Below are positions 12,806 to 25,709 of a stretch of 64,000 nt of DNA, piece after piece. The position numbers were made by a program, and so were the translations under genes. A model generated the notes under the pieces. That model searched no databases. It had not been told where the DNA came from and saw only the letters and a list, made by a program, of their open reading frames with translations. The DNA is from Strigops habroptila (lineage: Eukaryota; Chordata; Aves; Psittaciformes; Psittacidae): assembly GCF_004027225.2 (NCBI RefSeq), contig NC_044284.2:14364501-14428500 (forward strand), given 5' to 3'. Within the stretch, counting starts at the first letter, position 1; every line of letters starts with the position of its first letter.

Positions 12806-13689
12806 CTATTGATATTTCAGATCTCTCAAGGAATCACTGACTGCACCAGATATCATTGACATACTTGGCTTCTCTTTTGGAAGCAGAGAGAGAGATTCTT
12901 TTAAGGGGTTTTACTTTTTAAATGGACAGAAGTCCTGGGAACCTGCTGCTTCAGCCTGAAGGGTCTAATGAGATTCAAGCCAGATTCTACTTCCTTCCTC
13001 TTCTTGTTATGTTCAATGTATTATAACTGCATCGAAAGTGTTCAGAAAGAAAGCAGAGTTCATTATAATCACTTTGAACTTAAATTACTGGTTCTGACTC
13101 ACATACATGCTAGTTTAGAAATAAAAAAAAGGAGCTGTCTTATTTTTCAGCTAAGTATTAGAATTTGACATAGTTTCTGCCTTGTTTGTACTTCTAGTCT
13201 TCTTGGGGGTGTGAAGGAGAGAATGAGAACAAGACAAAGACAAAGAGAAATGAAATATTTATTTGGTACCAGAACAGAGATTACTCTTTCTAGATACGTA
13301 TTTTTTGGTTGCTTAGTTGATGTCATCAATCATCCTTTACGTTCCATGGTTTTTAGCTCTCAAAAAGCCAGGAGATGTTATTAGAGATATTTTTGTCTAT
13401 TCTCCACTAGTACACAGAAAAGCTTCTGCTGTGGAATTGCAAGGTTTGCGCTTGCATTTGCCCTCTATCATCCACCTTTGAAACAAGTTGTGCCATTTTC
13501 TGATTGCTCCTTTGTCACAACCAGGCCATGGAGAAGGTGCTGTCCAAGAAAAACAAATTGGTCATTCTAATGATGACCAGCAGGAATGCAGGTAAAAGAT
13601 CTTTTAAAAGTTTCTTAAAGACCTGTGTTTTGTATAGCAGATATAAATCCAAACTTACTTAAATATTATTGATTTTTATACACATGAAG

Positions 13690-13778
13690 AAAAGAGACAT
13701 AATCTTGCAACTGAAGAATAATGCTTTTGTATCCGGCTTCCAGTTCAGTCACAGAGACTTCAGATTCCTGCTGAAGAA
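13690..13778 (-). CDS. Weak candidate exon, helical segment
   Basis: The minus-strand acceptor is excellent (TTGCTCTTTTCTTCAG). It is followed by an open frame reading ESEVSVTELEAGYKSIILQL and on to VSFLH, which looks like an amphipathic helix. The donor is weak: CAT|GTGTAT or CATGT|GTATAA. A much better donor 25 bases further on lies beyond an in-frame stop. The lower boundary is therefore approximate. The product is unrecognised. Confidence 0.2.
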
Positions 13779-14277
13779 AAGAGCAAGTCAGATGTCCTGC
13801 AGTACTGTAAGTGTTACCAAGCGATTTCCCATCTCCAGATAATAGCAACAAAGAGCCCATTAGACTTGTCCTGAAAGGCTGAATGCCATGTCTGCTGAAT
13901 CATCACACCAGAATTATAATATTTTAAGAGCTATACTATACAGAATTATTTTGCATTAAAAAGATATGCTTAATACCTAGCGTACTGCTTGTTCCCAGGG
14001 TGTTGTTATCGGATTAAAAAGAAACCTGCTAAAATATATTCTCTTTTCTGTGGTACTGTGATAGGAGGATTACAGAGACTTTACTATATTCCATTTCATC
14101 ATCCTTATCAGCCAAGGTATAGAAATATAGATATATTTGTTGGATATAGATCTGTACCCACCCCAGTTGTCATCTGTGATTAGACTTTTCATGAAAAAAC
14201 CAAGATTTTATTCCTGCCACTGAGATTCCTTGCTGATTTCCCTACCATACTCAACACTTGGCCTCGCGGCATTTTGC

Positions 14278-14298
14278 ATGCATACTGCTAGTATGCAT
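14278..14298. repeat. Perfect 9-bp inverted repeat, 3-bp spacer
   Basis: ATGCATACT is separated by GCT from its exact reverse complement AGTATGCAT. It may form a small hairpin or be a dimeric binding site. No nearby gene start explains it. Confidence 0.8.
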
Positions 14299-14739
14299 CT
14301 TTAGAGTTCAGTGAGAGATGGCGAGATAATGGGATACCTGGGTGAGCCTTAAAATTAAGATATAGAGCGCTATGCCTGCTTTCTTTAGCTTTTTTACTCA
14401 CTTGATCACATCCACTCTGGTTTTAAAATGATGACGTATTTTAGAGTATTATTACAATAGCATGAGATAAAATATATTTCTATATATATATTTTAGTACA
14501 ACATCCAAAGAAAGATGCAAAATAATGAAAATTGTACTGACAGAAGACTTTCTCTATTTCCATCTCTTATTTGCTTTTATTTTCATCTTAAGGACCTTCA
14601 TTATTGGAGGGTAATATATAAATCAGCTATCTCATAAGCCAGAATCCTATGTAGCTTGATCACTTTTGGGGTAAAATTTAGCTAGATAGATTGCCTAAAA
14701 ATGCTTATTGGTCTCTATGGATTTGTGTTGAATTTATTT

Positions 14740-16200
14740 AATACAAAGTGTAATACAAAAAGCCCTCTCTGCAGTTAATTAGCCTTCAGGTTATTGCAGG
14801 CCCCAAGGCATTGTATTTGAGTTGTCACTGCTACTTGCAAAGATCAGCAGTATTAATTAATTCTTGCGTTACAGAAAGTGATTGCATGTGTTTATCTGGC
14901 TTGTGTCAATTCATTTTTTCTAGACTCTCATTTCTAATTTTCTTGGCTGTTGAAGATGGTACTAAACATGAGGAACTTTGCTGAAATCAGATGTGTCATG
15001 CTGAGATAGTACCGGTTTAATTTACAGCAGAACTAAACCGGAAGGTTCCTCCAGAATTATGCTATTGTAGCTGGGGGCAAGATCTGTTTCTGTTACATGA
15101 TAAACCTAAAACAAACAGGGCTCATTCAATCTCCTTTGGGATAAAGTGGACCTTAGCTTATTAATTATTCCTGTTTTCTAAGGAGAAAACATCAGGTTTA
15201 CTTCACTTGATAATCCTGTTTTCTCAGAAAACATTTACACGTGTTCAAATACCCAGTGAGCAGTGGCAGGAATTTTTTAGTGGTTAGAGAAGTGGCAGAA
15301 GGTTAAATCATCTGACTTGGCTGAGATGTTGACTGTTTACCCTTAGTGTACAGTAACATCTTAAAAAAACAAATGGAGCAAAGTGAGTGTATTCATTACT
15401 GGACAAACATGTCTGACAAGTTAAAGAATACGTGACTCTCTTCAGCTGAGACCAAAGTGCTTCATTTATAATGGAGATTACGGTAAGAAACAAATGAAGT
15501 TGTCTAAGGGAAAATGATGTCTCCTGAGCCTTTATTCTGGTTTGGCCACAAGTTAATAACACAACCAGCACTTAACAACAAAATGCAAGACTGTATTATC
15601 TTTTAGAAAATGCCAGTCATGTGCAATCCAAACAGGTCAATTACTAGCAAATCTCCAAAGATCTCCTGAAACCTCAGAAGAGTTAGAGATGCCAAGAAAA
15701 TGTCTAGATGCACAGAGATACAGGAACAGAAATAGGGCACAAACCAATTTGCAGAAATGGAACTTAACCCTTAGAGGGAAGAACCCAGCCTGCTACATAT
15801 TCATTTCCATTTCATTAAATATTTATGGAGAGACATGCATGTAATGTGATTCTAAATTATGGAAAAAGCACAAATGAAATAATCTACTTTTTTTTTCCCA
15901 CCTTTCTGTGTCTTGCAGGTGTAATGGACGTGTTGGGTTTTTTTTCCTGCTGCTAATGTGTTAGACATTTGAAAATTAACATGTTCTCTTGAATAATTCT
16001 AAATCAGCACACACACAAAACAGAGTGTAGAGGCCAGTGATAGCCTATTCTTCAGCTCAATACGCATGTCTACGACCTATTAATATTAATGAAACCTGCG
16101 CACAAGCGTGTGGGGATAATTGACCCCATTAAATTCCATTTACTCATGAACTACTTTGTAAGGTTTGCCCCTTAGTTATTGTAGTTTCTATCAAAGATGA
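14740..16200. other. AT-rich stretch resembling conserved non-coding DNA
   Basis: Contains TAATTA-type homeodomain cores (for example near 14776 and 14854), an inverted repeat at 15012-15041, and TAATATTAAT followed by TTACTCATGAACTAC around 16080-16155. Conservation cannot be judged from one sequence; this is an impression from composition and motif clustering. Confidence 0.22.
15012..15041. repeat. 8-bp inverted repeat CCGGTTTA / TAAACCGG, 14-bp spacer
   Basis: The arms at 15012-15019 and 15034-15041 are exact reverse complements. CpG-containing arms are unusual in this AT-rich context. Confidence 0.75.
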
Positions 16201-19200
16201 AAGCTGGAACAGCATATACGCCAACAGAAGTTTATATCAAAAGTAGCTTTGTGAAAAAAATAAAAATGGGCGGGGGGAGAGGGGGGAAAGAAAGTACTGC
16301 AAGGAAACAGGTTTCATCCAAACTTTCAACAGCTAATGAAAATAACTGTATCTTCCTCATGTTCAGGTGGAACTGTCTGTGTTTATGCACATGAACAATG
16401 TATGAATCACTTTTATATATTTTATCAAATAAGTGATATATTCTCCCTGGCCAGAAATGGCTCGTCTCTTTCAGCTGATTTTTATTTTATAAGAATCAGC
16501 CTGTGATATACAGTTGGTTTTGAAAAGTTACGAGCAACCATAATCTAACCCAACCACCCACAAAGAAGGGAAGAATAGTGTTAGAACTAACATTGGTGTT
16601 GCTGTAGCTAGTGCTCTGTAATACATATTACTCAATTTTCCTGACACTAATTTTACCTACTTTCTTGGTAACAATCTCAAAAAAACCAAACCAAAACAAA
16701 ATCTGTGGAACAAATCTGACAAACATTAAGAGTAAATCTTTTCTAAAAGGAACACTCAGACTGTATGAACTCTTGTACTCCTTATTCTTTGTACACAATA
16801 CAGAAATCAGTATTTTTACAGTCTTAGTGTGTCTTCCAGGGCACCTGAAGAGAGGCCTAGAATCACACTTGCTGTCCCCAGGCCTGCCCTGGGTCTGCAC
16901 AAGAGCAATGTCTCCATCAGCTTCAGACTGACACAATGGTAGTTACACCAGACCAGAATGAATAATCTCCAGACATGAGTTACTGGCACAATTAAAGCAA
17001 GACCACAGCTGACTGACATACCAAACAAAAGAGCTTTGGCAAAGCTTACAGTTGAAAGGCATATAGAGGAAATTCACTCTTGGCGTCAAATGCACCAGAG
17101 TAAAAGCAGGATGAACTGCTTATTAACGGGCTTAGACTCTGCAGACCAAATACCAAAGGATGAACAATGGCAATAACATTCTGCTACGTCTCTCTACAGC
17201 ATGCATGCAATTCATCATTAAGTTATATTCCATAGGCAGCTCCAGCAGCACATTTTCACAGTCTAATTGATACATGAGAGATTTGGCTTGCAGCTTTCAA
17301 AAAAAGAAGTACAGAGAGTTCTGTTCCATCCAACAAGAAAACCAAAGCCCTGTAATACTAGTTATAACTGCAACAGATTTTTATGACTCTAACACAGCTA
17401 GTTCACTCAGTAAGGTCAACAGTATGCAGTTGTGCCTCAGGGGGGGCACATTTTACTGGGCTGCTGGCATTACCTCGTAAGGCACAACATGTGGGTCCCT
17501 CCACAGAACTCTAGTAGGTTTGGGAGGCATGACTGTGCTGCAAAAGTCAGCTGGACCCCTCTCTGAGGGACGTATTTTTCCCCACATTAACTAATTTAAT
17601 TCTTTTTACAACTTCTACCAGTTTGTTTGATTCAACAGTCAGGTTTACTAGTTCCTAGGTCTCAGGATCACCTCTAGAGCCTTTCTCTCAGATTTTCATC
17701 TTTTCCCTGCCTGCAGTTCTGATGTCAGTGCAAATAATTGATTACACAGAGCCATCACTGGCAATTTCATATCTGAATTCATTTTGAAATTTTGAGTGAA
17801 TACCCTCTGCTCCAAGTATCACATTTGTTTGACACTTTAACCTCATGCAGTCTTGGAGCCACTTTCTGTCCTCCCTTAACTGATTACTGATGCAAATAAC
17901 ACATTTAGGTTTCCTGCAATGATTTTTCTCCTCCAGAACTGCTGCTTTTTCACCTCTGTCATGTGTTGGCACCAGTTCCCCAGTAGCCTTCTAGAGTCTG
18001 AGGTAACTGAACACAGTTTTATTAGGTCTGTATGTTTAGGAAGTCACTCTTCAAAATGTTGTTTGCCTCTTTATTGTGCTTTTAGTTAACTAACTTCTCT
18101 ATTACCTATTTTTCTCCACTGGTCATGACTTACTTTCTAAAGGATGGCTTTTTACTCCTAACCATGTTTTCTTCCATTTTGACATGGTAACTTCTTTTGA
18201 TATTCGAGGGGGCTATTTAATGATATATATTTACACTGAAACTTTATTGTATTGTCAAGCAGAATCCATGAGGACTGTCCTAGCTGCTCCTTTATTTACT
18301 TAACCTTGCCATTTTAAGTTTAATTACTTCAAAGCTTGATATTTTTGACTTGTCTTTCTGTGAGGAGTTGAATTTGAGTATGGCAATGTCAGTACATAAT
18401 TCTTTCCCTATACTTAGAAAGTTAGCAACTTAGCTCTTCTGGATGTATTTGAACACTAAGCAGTACTGGTATCCAGGTATCTTAGTCTATGTCTTACCTC
18501 AGCTCTTACTGCTCAGGTAAGCTGTTGGACCGTCACTCCAGAATTAAATGGTACAGCTGCTCGCAGTAGTAAATGGACAACCGTGGCACACAACACTCTC
18601 CAATGTTGTGAAAGAAGCTTCTTGAGTTAGACCGTTGCCAGGTGAGGTGCTGTGCACATTTGCCAGGGAAGGCACAGTTACCAGTTGAAGAAGCTGCAGG
18701 CAAAAATATTAGCTTGAGTTTCCAACTTTTTAAGTCCTGTGAGAAACAGAGTCATATAGTCCTTGGGTGAAATGCAACATGCTAGGAGAGGTCTTCTGAG
18801 CCAAGTGCCTTCATATTACACTTGACCTGCTAGGTGAGTAACACAGTACGGCATTATCTGATTTCTGCAGTGCTTACAGAAAAATGACTTCATAATAAAA
18901 GCATTCACATTCACTTATACAACTTCAGATTTTGCAAGACTGTTATATTGTTTCTAATCATGAAAAACATAGCTTTATTCAGATGATAAAGTAGCCATAA
19001 ATAAAGAGCTCACAGAAGCTGGCTGACAAATAAACTTTTTATATGTTAGGTATGTATGGTGAGGTAGTTTGTGGTGACAGCACATTGCTCAGAAAAGCAG
19101 GTCATATGCTGCTTTCTATTATACCAATGTCAACCCAGAGAATTTCCATTGTCTATATTTCAACCAGTTCAACTAAGATAAAGATCTCTACACAGGATTT

Positions 19201-19449
19201 CATAGCCTTTTTGCCACTGTATGGTATTATTAAAAAGGAAAGTACTGTAGGGGTCAAATTACTTTCAATATTGTTTCTGCTAATAAATACACTACAAATG
19301 GTTTAGTCTCATCCATTAATCGTAACAAAATCATAAAAAAAAAAAAAAAGGGCTGAACTAGATTTCAGTAAGGTAGCAAGCCCTTTTCCTGCACTGTTAT
19401 GAAATTCAGGCATGTGCCATGAACCAGAGCCCTGAGAGGGTTCACTTAC
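16201..19449. other. Presumed intron with G-rich tract
   Basis: A G-rich run at about 16267-16288 (GGGCGGGGGG, then GGGGGG) stands out. Around 16840-16925 several frames on both strands are open in a GC-richer patch, without a clear donor. Otherwise nothing was identified. Confidence 0.3.
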
Positions 19450-19530
19450 CTGGCAGACCAGAGCAGGTATACTGAATTGGAAGCACACAGAGGCAGAGCA
19501 CAGAAGTAGGGCAACATCCACACACAAAGC
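19450..19530 (-). CDS. Candidate 81-nt coding exon, hydrophobic
   Basis: The minus-strand donor is near perfect (TGCCAG|GTAAGTG). An acceptor GTTAAGCTGCTCAG sets the 81-nt exon, giving 27 codons in phase 0 that begin ALCVDVALLLCSASVCFQFS. A second acceptor inside it (CTTCCAATTCAG) is stronger and would leave only 22 bases. All frames are open, so coding status rests on phase agreement with 21658-21792, which also exits in phase 0. The product is cysteine-rich and hydrophobic, and unrecognised. Confidence 0.28.
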
Positions 19531-20287
19531 CTGAGCAGCTTAACTTACACTAAAAAGGGATTAGAATAGTTAAAACCTGGTACATTGAACTGAGATAAAA
19601 ATATAATTCTAAGTATGTATTTCTGGGCTGTAAGAGGACTGGTAGAGAGGAGAAATGGTATCCAGGTTAGAGGATTCTCCTCCTTCCCCCTATTTTTTAT
19701 TAATAATGAGAAATGTTATTTTCAGTCTAAGTCATTTATTTTTTGTGTGTGTAAACTCAAGAACAATTGGAAATCTGGTTCCAGGTTCAGCTGTGAGATG
19801 TACATATGTACATTCATGTATGAACACCTTTTCACACAAGCGGACATATATTACTCCCTTGCCCCCATATTTCTGTGCCTCCAAATATCTGTGTTTCATT
19901 ATGCATCCTCACAGAAAATGATGGCAATTATTAAACAGAAAAACTATTCCTCCCCTCCCCCCAAATCAAAGCTATTATAGGCTGTTTCTAAGGGATAAAT
20001 ACAAAACAGACATTACATTTCTAATTCTCAATTAATCAAATGTTGCACATGGAAAGGCAAAGGACAGATTTTATTCAAATTTTTAGCAATGTAAAAAAGC
20101 CCCAGAAAAAGATCACTGTTAGTCTGTTCCTAAGTACTGCAGAACAGGCTGCCACTTTTGCACAACAGAACAGCATGGAATAATAGAACTTAGAATTTCA
20201 GGAGTCTGCTTCTATGTGAGCATTTTCATTTCAGAACCAAATCAGATTAGCTCCACCATCCTCACTGGAGTGAGAGTCATGAGAGTT

Positions 20288-20410
20288 CATTCTTATCTTA
20301 TAGATAAAATTATTTAAGAAGAAACATTGTGACTTGCCTGATGCAAAAGAATATTGTCTGAAGAAGAAATGGGACCCAGGTCTGTGGCCGTCTAGGTGTG
20401 TGCATTAACC
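20288..20410 (-). repeat. Old MIR/CORE-SINE-like fragment
   Basis: The order of short motifs follows an inverted MIR: a TTATAGAT-type segment, GTGACTTGCC, GACCCAGGTCTGTG and GCATTAACC. It is too diverged for a firm family name. Matches are from memory of the MIR consensus, not from a search. Confidence 0.42.
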
Positions 20411-20479
20411 TTTAGGCTTTCCAGCAGTGGGATACATACCAGAAAATGAATTTCCCACCTTAAACACATGTATGGTTAA

Positions 20480-20620
20480 TTTATTTCCTCTGGGGTAAAT
20501 TCTGCCTGTGCTTTCCAATGTGCAATTTACACTGCCCTCAGTAGCACTTCTCTGCTGTCTGGGACTGGCAGAGCGATGAGGGGCATTGAAAGAGAAAACC
20601 TACAGGTTTACCTGCTGACT
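20480..20620. repeat. Possible ancient LINE/SINE-derived fragment
   Basis: The stretch holding GGTAAATTCTGCC and CAATTTACACTGCCCTCAG recalls ancient amniote repeats whose consensus has a similar pairing. Weak evidence. Confidence 0.2.
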
Positions 20621-21657
20621 TTGTGAAATGAAGGTGTACCCAATCCCTTTCCCCTATTTCCAGCCTCCCTTGAGGGCTCTTCTGAGTATTAGCACTATTT
20701 GCAAAAGACATTTATTCCCTCTCCTTCATTTCTTCATTTGAGCTGTGGCAAAGCTGATGGAAATTGTCATTTTATCCTTGGAGAAAATAAAGGATCTCCT
20801 GGGAAATGCAGAACTTTACTATTCTACTTTTTTTACACATTGACTAAAAAGTTGTGCTAAAATGCAGATGAACCTTCTCTCTAAGCAGTCAGTGACACCG
20901 AGCTACATGTAGTCCATGGCAAAGAACACATTTCATACTATTTCCCTTCTCTTTTCGGTACAGCATGGAATTTAATGGTACATATGTTAGAGCCAAACAA
21001 TACTTTTGACAGCTGTGGGGGAAGGGTGGTTGGCGTTGTGGCTGAACTCCTCACCCATTCGCATGGGGGAGAGGGTGCCTTGCAACTAGACAGATGGCTC
21101 CCACAGAAGGTCAGCAGAAATGTTCATGCATATACCCTACTTATTTTTGCACGGTGTTCATTGATTCAAACTGAGCCTCTATACCCCCTTTTAAATCGGA
21201 TTTTTATCATGTTTTTAAATCTTTTCCAATTTCAAAGGCTGATTTAATTTCACACGAGAAAGTGTGGGAGCAGCAGTCTCGGTTCCCCTGGATAAACAGT
21301 GGACTACGTGCTACTTGTGTTTGACTATGTCAGCTGTGAGCTCTCTAAGTATGAAGTCCTGCCAGGCAAGGCATAAATCTTTTGTCAATGAAAGGGGTAC
21401 ATTATCTGCTTCTCAGCTGTTTCTTTTCTAAACAGCTACCTGAGGTTTAAGATAAATATTCAACATGGCTATTTAAAAGGAAAAAGAAAAACCAGAACAC
21501 TTTCTCTCATGCATTGAACATTAATGGCAAATCACAGAGAGCAGGGATCAGTCCTCATGGCTTGTCCCAGGTCATTCTAGAAACGCAGTAGTGCAGTGAA
21601 AGGATTTCTAAAGAGGCAAAGAATTTAATAGTACTTTAGCTGTAATATACTTCATAC

Positions 21658-21792
21658 CTTCTGAATCAGTTCCTTGCAGTGAAGCTGCCAGATGAACTCC
21701 TGAGGCAACCACGTGCAACTCTGCTGCGTTAACAAAGCTGTGCCCTGCTTCCCAGGAATGCAGTCAGTCCAAGTGTTGTGAAGAGGGTTATG
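21658..21792 (-). CDS. Candidate 135-nt coding exon
   Basis: The minus-strand donor is strong (CAGAAG|GTATGAAG). The chosen acceptor (AAAGATTCCAGTTCAG) gives 45 codons in phase 0 at both ends, starting HNPLHNTWTDC and ending PQEFIWQLHCKELIQK. Better internal acceptors exist (for example GTGGTTGCCTCAG), which would shorten the exon to the last 14 codons in the same phase. The end segment looks helical. It fits in frame with the 25686-25709 candidate before it and the 19450-19530 candidate after it. The product is unrecognised. Confidence 0.4.
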
Positions 21793-24700
21793 CTGAACTG
21801 GAATCTTTATTCTCAGCCAATGTCTTGCTGTTCCCAAGTACCTTCATACTGAAAAGTGTGAAGAAATGAAACTGATGAGTAACCAAATACTAACAGCTTA
21901 AAGATTCATGGATTTAGTAGCTCTCCATGAATCCAGTCAATCTCTGCTCCATTTTCAACTCCTGTAGATGCTGAATTTGAATTCTGGTATTTCTGATATC
22001 CTTTCAGGGTTATCTCAGCCTCGTGTGGGTAAGCTGATATGGTTAGCTGGTACTGTTAGCCTTGCACTATCCCACTCCCCAAAACATCCCCAGCGCTCAC
22101 TGCCAGCTTTCTTGTGAATTTTGGTTGTTTCTCACATAACTCCTCCTTAACCACCTGTGAATTCCTCACATTACCCTCTGTAAAGCTGTCAGCTTCTCAC
22201 TCTGTGATCTGTCAGGTCCAGCAATTTCTCGTGCCGTGTCCAGTAGTTTCTCACGTCTTGCTCTGTACGCCCCAGGCCAGGGTACAGGCAATGGTCCCAT
22301 CGCCTGGCAGTCAGCATCATGACCTCAGCCTGCTGCTGTGGGAGAGAAAAACAGTCTGCTAGGACTAAACAATAGAAACTGTGGCATATAAAAAGTAAAA
22401 ATAATGAAGTTTATGAATTGACTGTGATACCTTTTTCTCATGCTGCTTAGTTCCTGATCACTTATGGAATGAGTTATTAAGTGAGAGAAGAGGATGTACC
22501 GTCTGGTCTCATACAAATGTAAAGCCTTCAGTTAAATAAGAAGGGACAAAAGAATTGAGACAAAGATATTTGTGACCAGCCTAAGGAACTGGAGGCCACT
22601 GTGGGAAGCTCCTTTAGTGAATGATGGGTTCAGGTCTGACAAAACAGAACTTGGAATCGAGAAAATTACAATTTAGAAGAAATATCTTTGAATGAGGAGA
22701 AATGGAAAACTAGATAAACCCACAATGATCATAGGATCTGTAGATAAGATTATATATATTAGTTTTAGATAGGTCCTCAGAGGAAAATAAAAACATCTCA
22801 GTGTAAAAAAATCAGCTACAATAGCAAAGCGGATAGGCTTGCAAGCGCATACGTCTTTTTACATGCAATTTTGGAAAACCAAGCTATGCATATATGATTT
22901 GTGGCATTTTTGTTGTAGAAGGTTTTATCCCATTTTTATGATTTTAGGATTAATAAACATTATCCAAGTCAAGCATAAAATGAGCAGCACCTCATTCAGC
23001 ACATTCATTGGAATTTCCAGTGTATTTATAATTTTCTGCTGGGAGCATGGTTTTAGCAATGATTAGAAAACAATATGGCAGGAAACTCTTGATGTTAAAC
23101 ATTTGAGTTATGTATCACAGATTGTCTCAAATTCTCTGACTTTTTAGATTTAAATCTTTTCGAAGTTTTCCTGAAGCTTTTGGCACATTTTCTGCAGAAT
23201 ATGTACAAGAAAGGCAGAAGACTCATGGAAGACTCTAGCCTTCTGTTATTGTTTAAACACTGATGCTTAAGGTTTAAATTTACAGGGAACAAATCATTCT
23301 ACATCAAAACTTAGGTGTTGCATGTTTATTTACAGACCAAGCTCCAGTAGTAATGTGTATTTGTCATGGAAACTGATTTGATTTTAATTCTAAACCCTGT
23401 TTTGCAGCAGGAAAATGTGAGTTTCATTTTACTTGTGTCTGTTTTCAATTATAATTTGACAAAAGAAATAACCGCATTACCTATTTGATTTGCCAGAACT
23501 TTATCCCAGCACCACCTGTTGAGCCCTCGGCACTCGAATTCTGACATATAGCAGAGAACAAAATTATGCAGTTGGCATACTAACCAGCAAGGATGCCAAC
23601 AAAAGCATAATATAGCCTTTGTACTCAAAATACAACCAAATATATATTAAGCTACCAACTGCAAAGGTTTAAGCAAGCCACATTTAATTATACATGAACA
23701 TATCTTTCCAACAAATAACTCAGTAGAAAAATGGTATGGAAGTTAGAAAAGACCCTTTTTGTACGACTTGCTTTGGTAAATATTGCAAGCTTAAAATAAA
23801 TAAAGTTTCACAATACCATAGTAGATTTACATTAGAAATAGCACGAAGATAGCCAGCTAGCTTATACAGATAGATGGGTTCAAGACTATCAGCTTCCCAG
23901 TTTAACCAAGATGCCCCATGTTCATTTCTGGCAGAGGAACTGACCTGCTGCAGTACTGGTCTCTCAGGAAGGTGGAAGAAGAGGCTCCCAGCAGTAGTTC
24001 AGGCCAAAACCTCTCTTCTGCAACTAGCTGAGACCAAAGTAGTAGCAGTCAACTATGTCTCTGAGATGTTTTTCTTGAAGCAATGCTTTGCCACAGAAGT
24101 AATCACAATAGCTTTCGTGGCTCTTCTGACCTGAGACCTGCATAGAAGAGGGGACGGAAGCTGAAGAGAGATAGGATAGGTCAGTGGGGTGAGGCAAAAC
24201 CTCTGCTCTCCAATTCTGCCGAGGTCAGGTGAAGTCTGCACGAGGCTGTGAACTCACAGGTTATTTGCACACTGAGAAGGGCTACCGGTGGTTCTAGCAA
24301 AGATGCTAGAGTTTCCAGAGTTTGTCCAAAGATATGAGTTAAATCACTGCATGCTTTCTAAGGGACTGTTTTTAAATATTGGTGACAATGACAATTTACA
24401 GATTTTTATCATCTCCCCAGAAAGCCTGAGAGAGAATTAAATCTGAAAAGCTGATTATTGCATTGCTGATTCAAAAAGACTGTTGGCTAGAAAAATGACA
24501 TTAGATATAAAACAAGGATCGCGTTCCAGTGTGAGGAGAAAGGAATGAGTCCTTGTTCCTGCTCCCCCAGAAATCACCACAGCTGCCCTCAGGCAGAGTC
24601 AAGGATGAGGACATGGTAAAGCAGAAAGAGCTAATTGACCCACAAGGAAAGGAAAAGAAGTTTGGGAAGTATAAGGAGAGGTGAATTGCTACTGTTGCAA

Positions 24701-25245
24701 AAATTTTCCTGATGCATTTGTACAGGGCTAAGCACACAGGTTCTGACACTGGTTAAGGCTTTTGTCAGTACTTTCATATGAAGCATAAATGAAGACCATT
24801 AAAACTTTGGATAAGGAAACAAAATACTGTGGGTTAAATGAAATATCTAAAAAAATCTTTTAGAGAAGATGAAGTACAGCTTTAAAATAGCTTGAGGGGA
24901 AAAAAACCCCAGCTAGTTTTGTAAACAAGGAAACAAACCAGCTGTAAATCAGAGCAACCAAAACAGTTTACTTACTGTGCTAGCTTTGGCACTCTGAGCT
25001 ACTTAACTCATTATTACCACTGTAAGCTTGTACAAGAATAAATGGAGGAGGTACCTCTTGGCACCGATTAGCTGCTACTAGATATACGATACCTGAACAG
25101 GAAATATGTAATCCAGAAAATGAGAAAGGCCTCTGATAAGAAGTGGAACATTCCAAATTGTATCCAAAAAAAAAAAAAAAAAAGGAGAATAATTTTGTGT
25201 GTGAATTGTTTTCTTACCAATGCATTGCAGCAATCAGCATTCAGC
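21793..25245. other. Presumed intron
   Basis: No convincing exon. A strong minus-strand acceptor near 23198 (GTACATATTCTGCAG) opens short coding-like frames but has no good donor. An A18 run lies at 25166-25183. Confidence 0.3.
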
Positions 25246-25391
25246 AGAGGTTGCGGAATCTCTGTCTTTGGATGTTTCAACTTGACCGGACACAGCCATG
25301 AGCAACCTGACGTAATGAGACCTGCTTTGAGAAAGGGCTTGGACTAGAAGACATCCAGTTCCTTCCAGCCTAAATTACCTATGATTCTAAA
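25246..25391 (+). mobile_element. CR1 LINE 3'-end fragment
   Basis: This is the 5'-truncated 3' end of a chicken repeat 1 (CR1) non-LTR retrotransposon, the main LINE of birds. Diagnostic parts appear in order: GGAATCTCTGTCTTTGG, GAGCAACCTGACG, CCTGCTTTGAG, GGGCTTGGACTAGAAGAC, CCTTCCAGCCTAAATTA, and a final CTATGATTCT. The fragment is about 145 bp, has drifted moderately and has no coding capacity. CR1 copies normally lack target duplications, and none was seen. It marks the genome as avian or reptilian. Confidence 0.88.
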
Positions 25392-25685
25392 ACTGACCTA
25401 AAGAAATCAGAAATCTTTTTCTTATCGTTGTTCTTAAATTTTACAGAAATGCAATTTTTTGTCTTTTTTGTTTAAAGGTTGGAATTAGGTAGTTACTATT
25501 TATAATAGTTTATAAATTCTCTTCTTGTAATTAGATATGTAAATGTAATTTTATTATTTCTTTACTTTTGTTTAAGGGATAAAGGAGAAGTAAAACCCAT
25601 AAATGGTCCAGTAAGTATACTGGGTGCCTATCCCAATGAGTGCACTTACTTGCTTAAAACTCTAAAATGGTGGCTTGAAACTTAC

Positions 25686-25709
25686 CTCGACATCCTTATT
25701 TTTTCTGTG
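25686..25709 (-). CDS. Candidate 24-nt microexon
   Basis: A 24-base segment sits between a perfect minus-strand acceptor (TTACTTTACATTTTCAG) and a perfect donor (GAG|GTAAGTTT). In phase 0 it reads HRKNKDVE. Phase 0 at both ends agrees with the candidate exons at 32789-32956 and 21658-21792. Microexons are known in neuronal genes, but a 24-base open frame is weak evidence by itself. Confidence 0.3.

Noticed and set aside
13655..13665. Strong donor TTTAA|GTAAGTTT on the minus strand
   Set aside because: Every frame from the good upstream acceptor meets a stop before it.
19060..19082. GAGGTAGTTTGTGG resembling the let-7 seed
   Set aside because: Mature sequence differs and no hairpin partner lies nearby.
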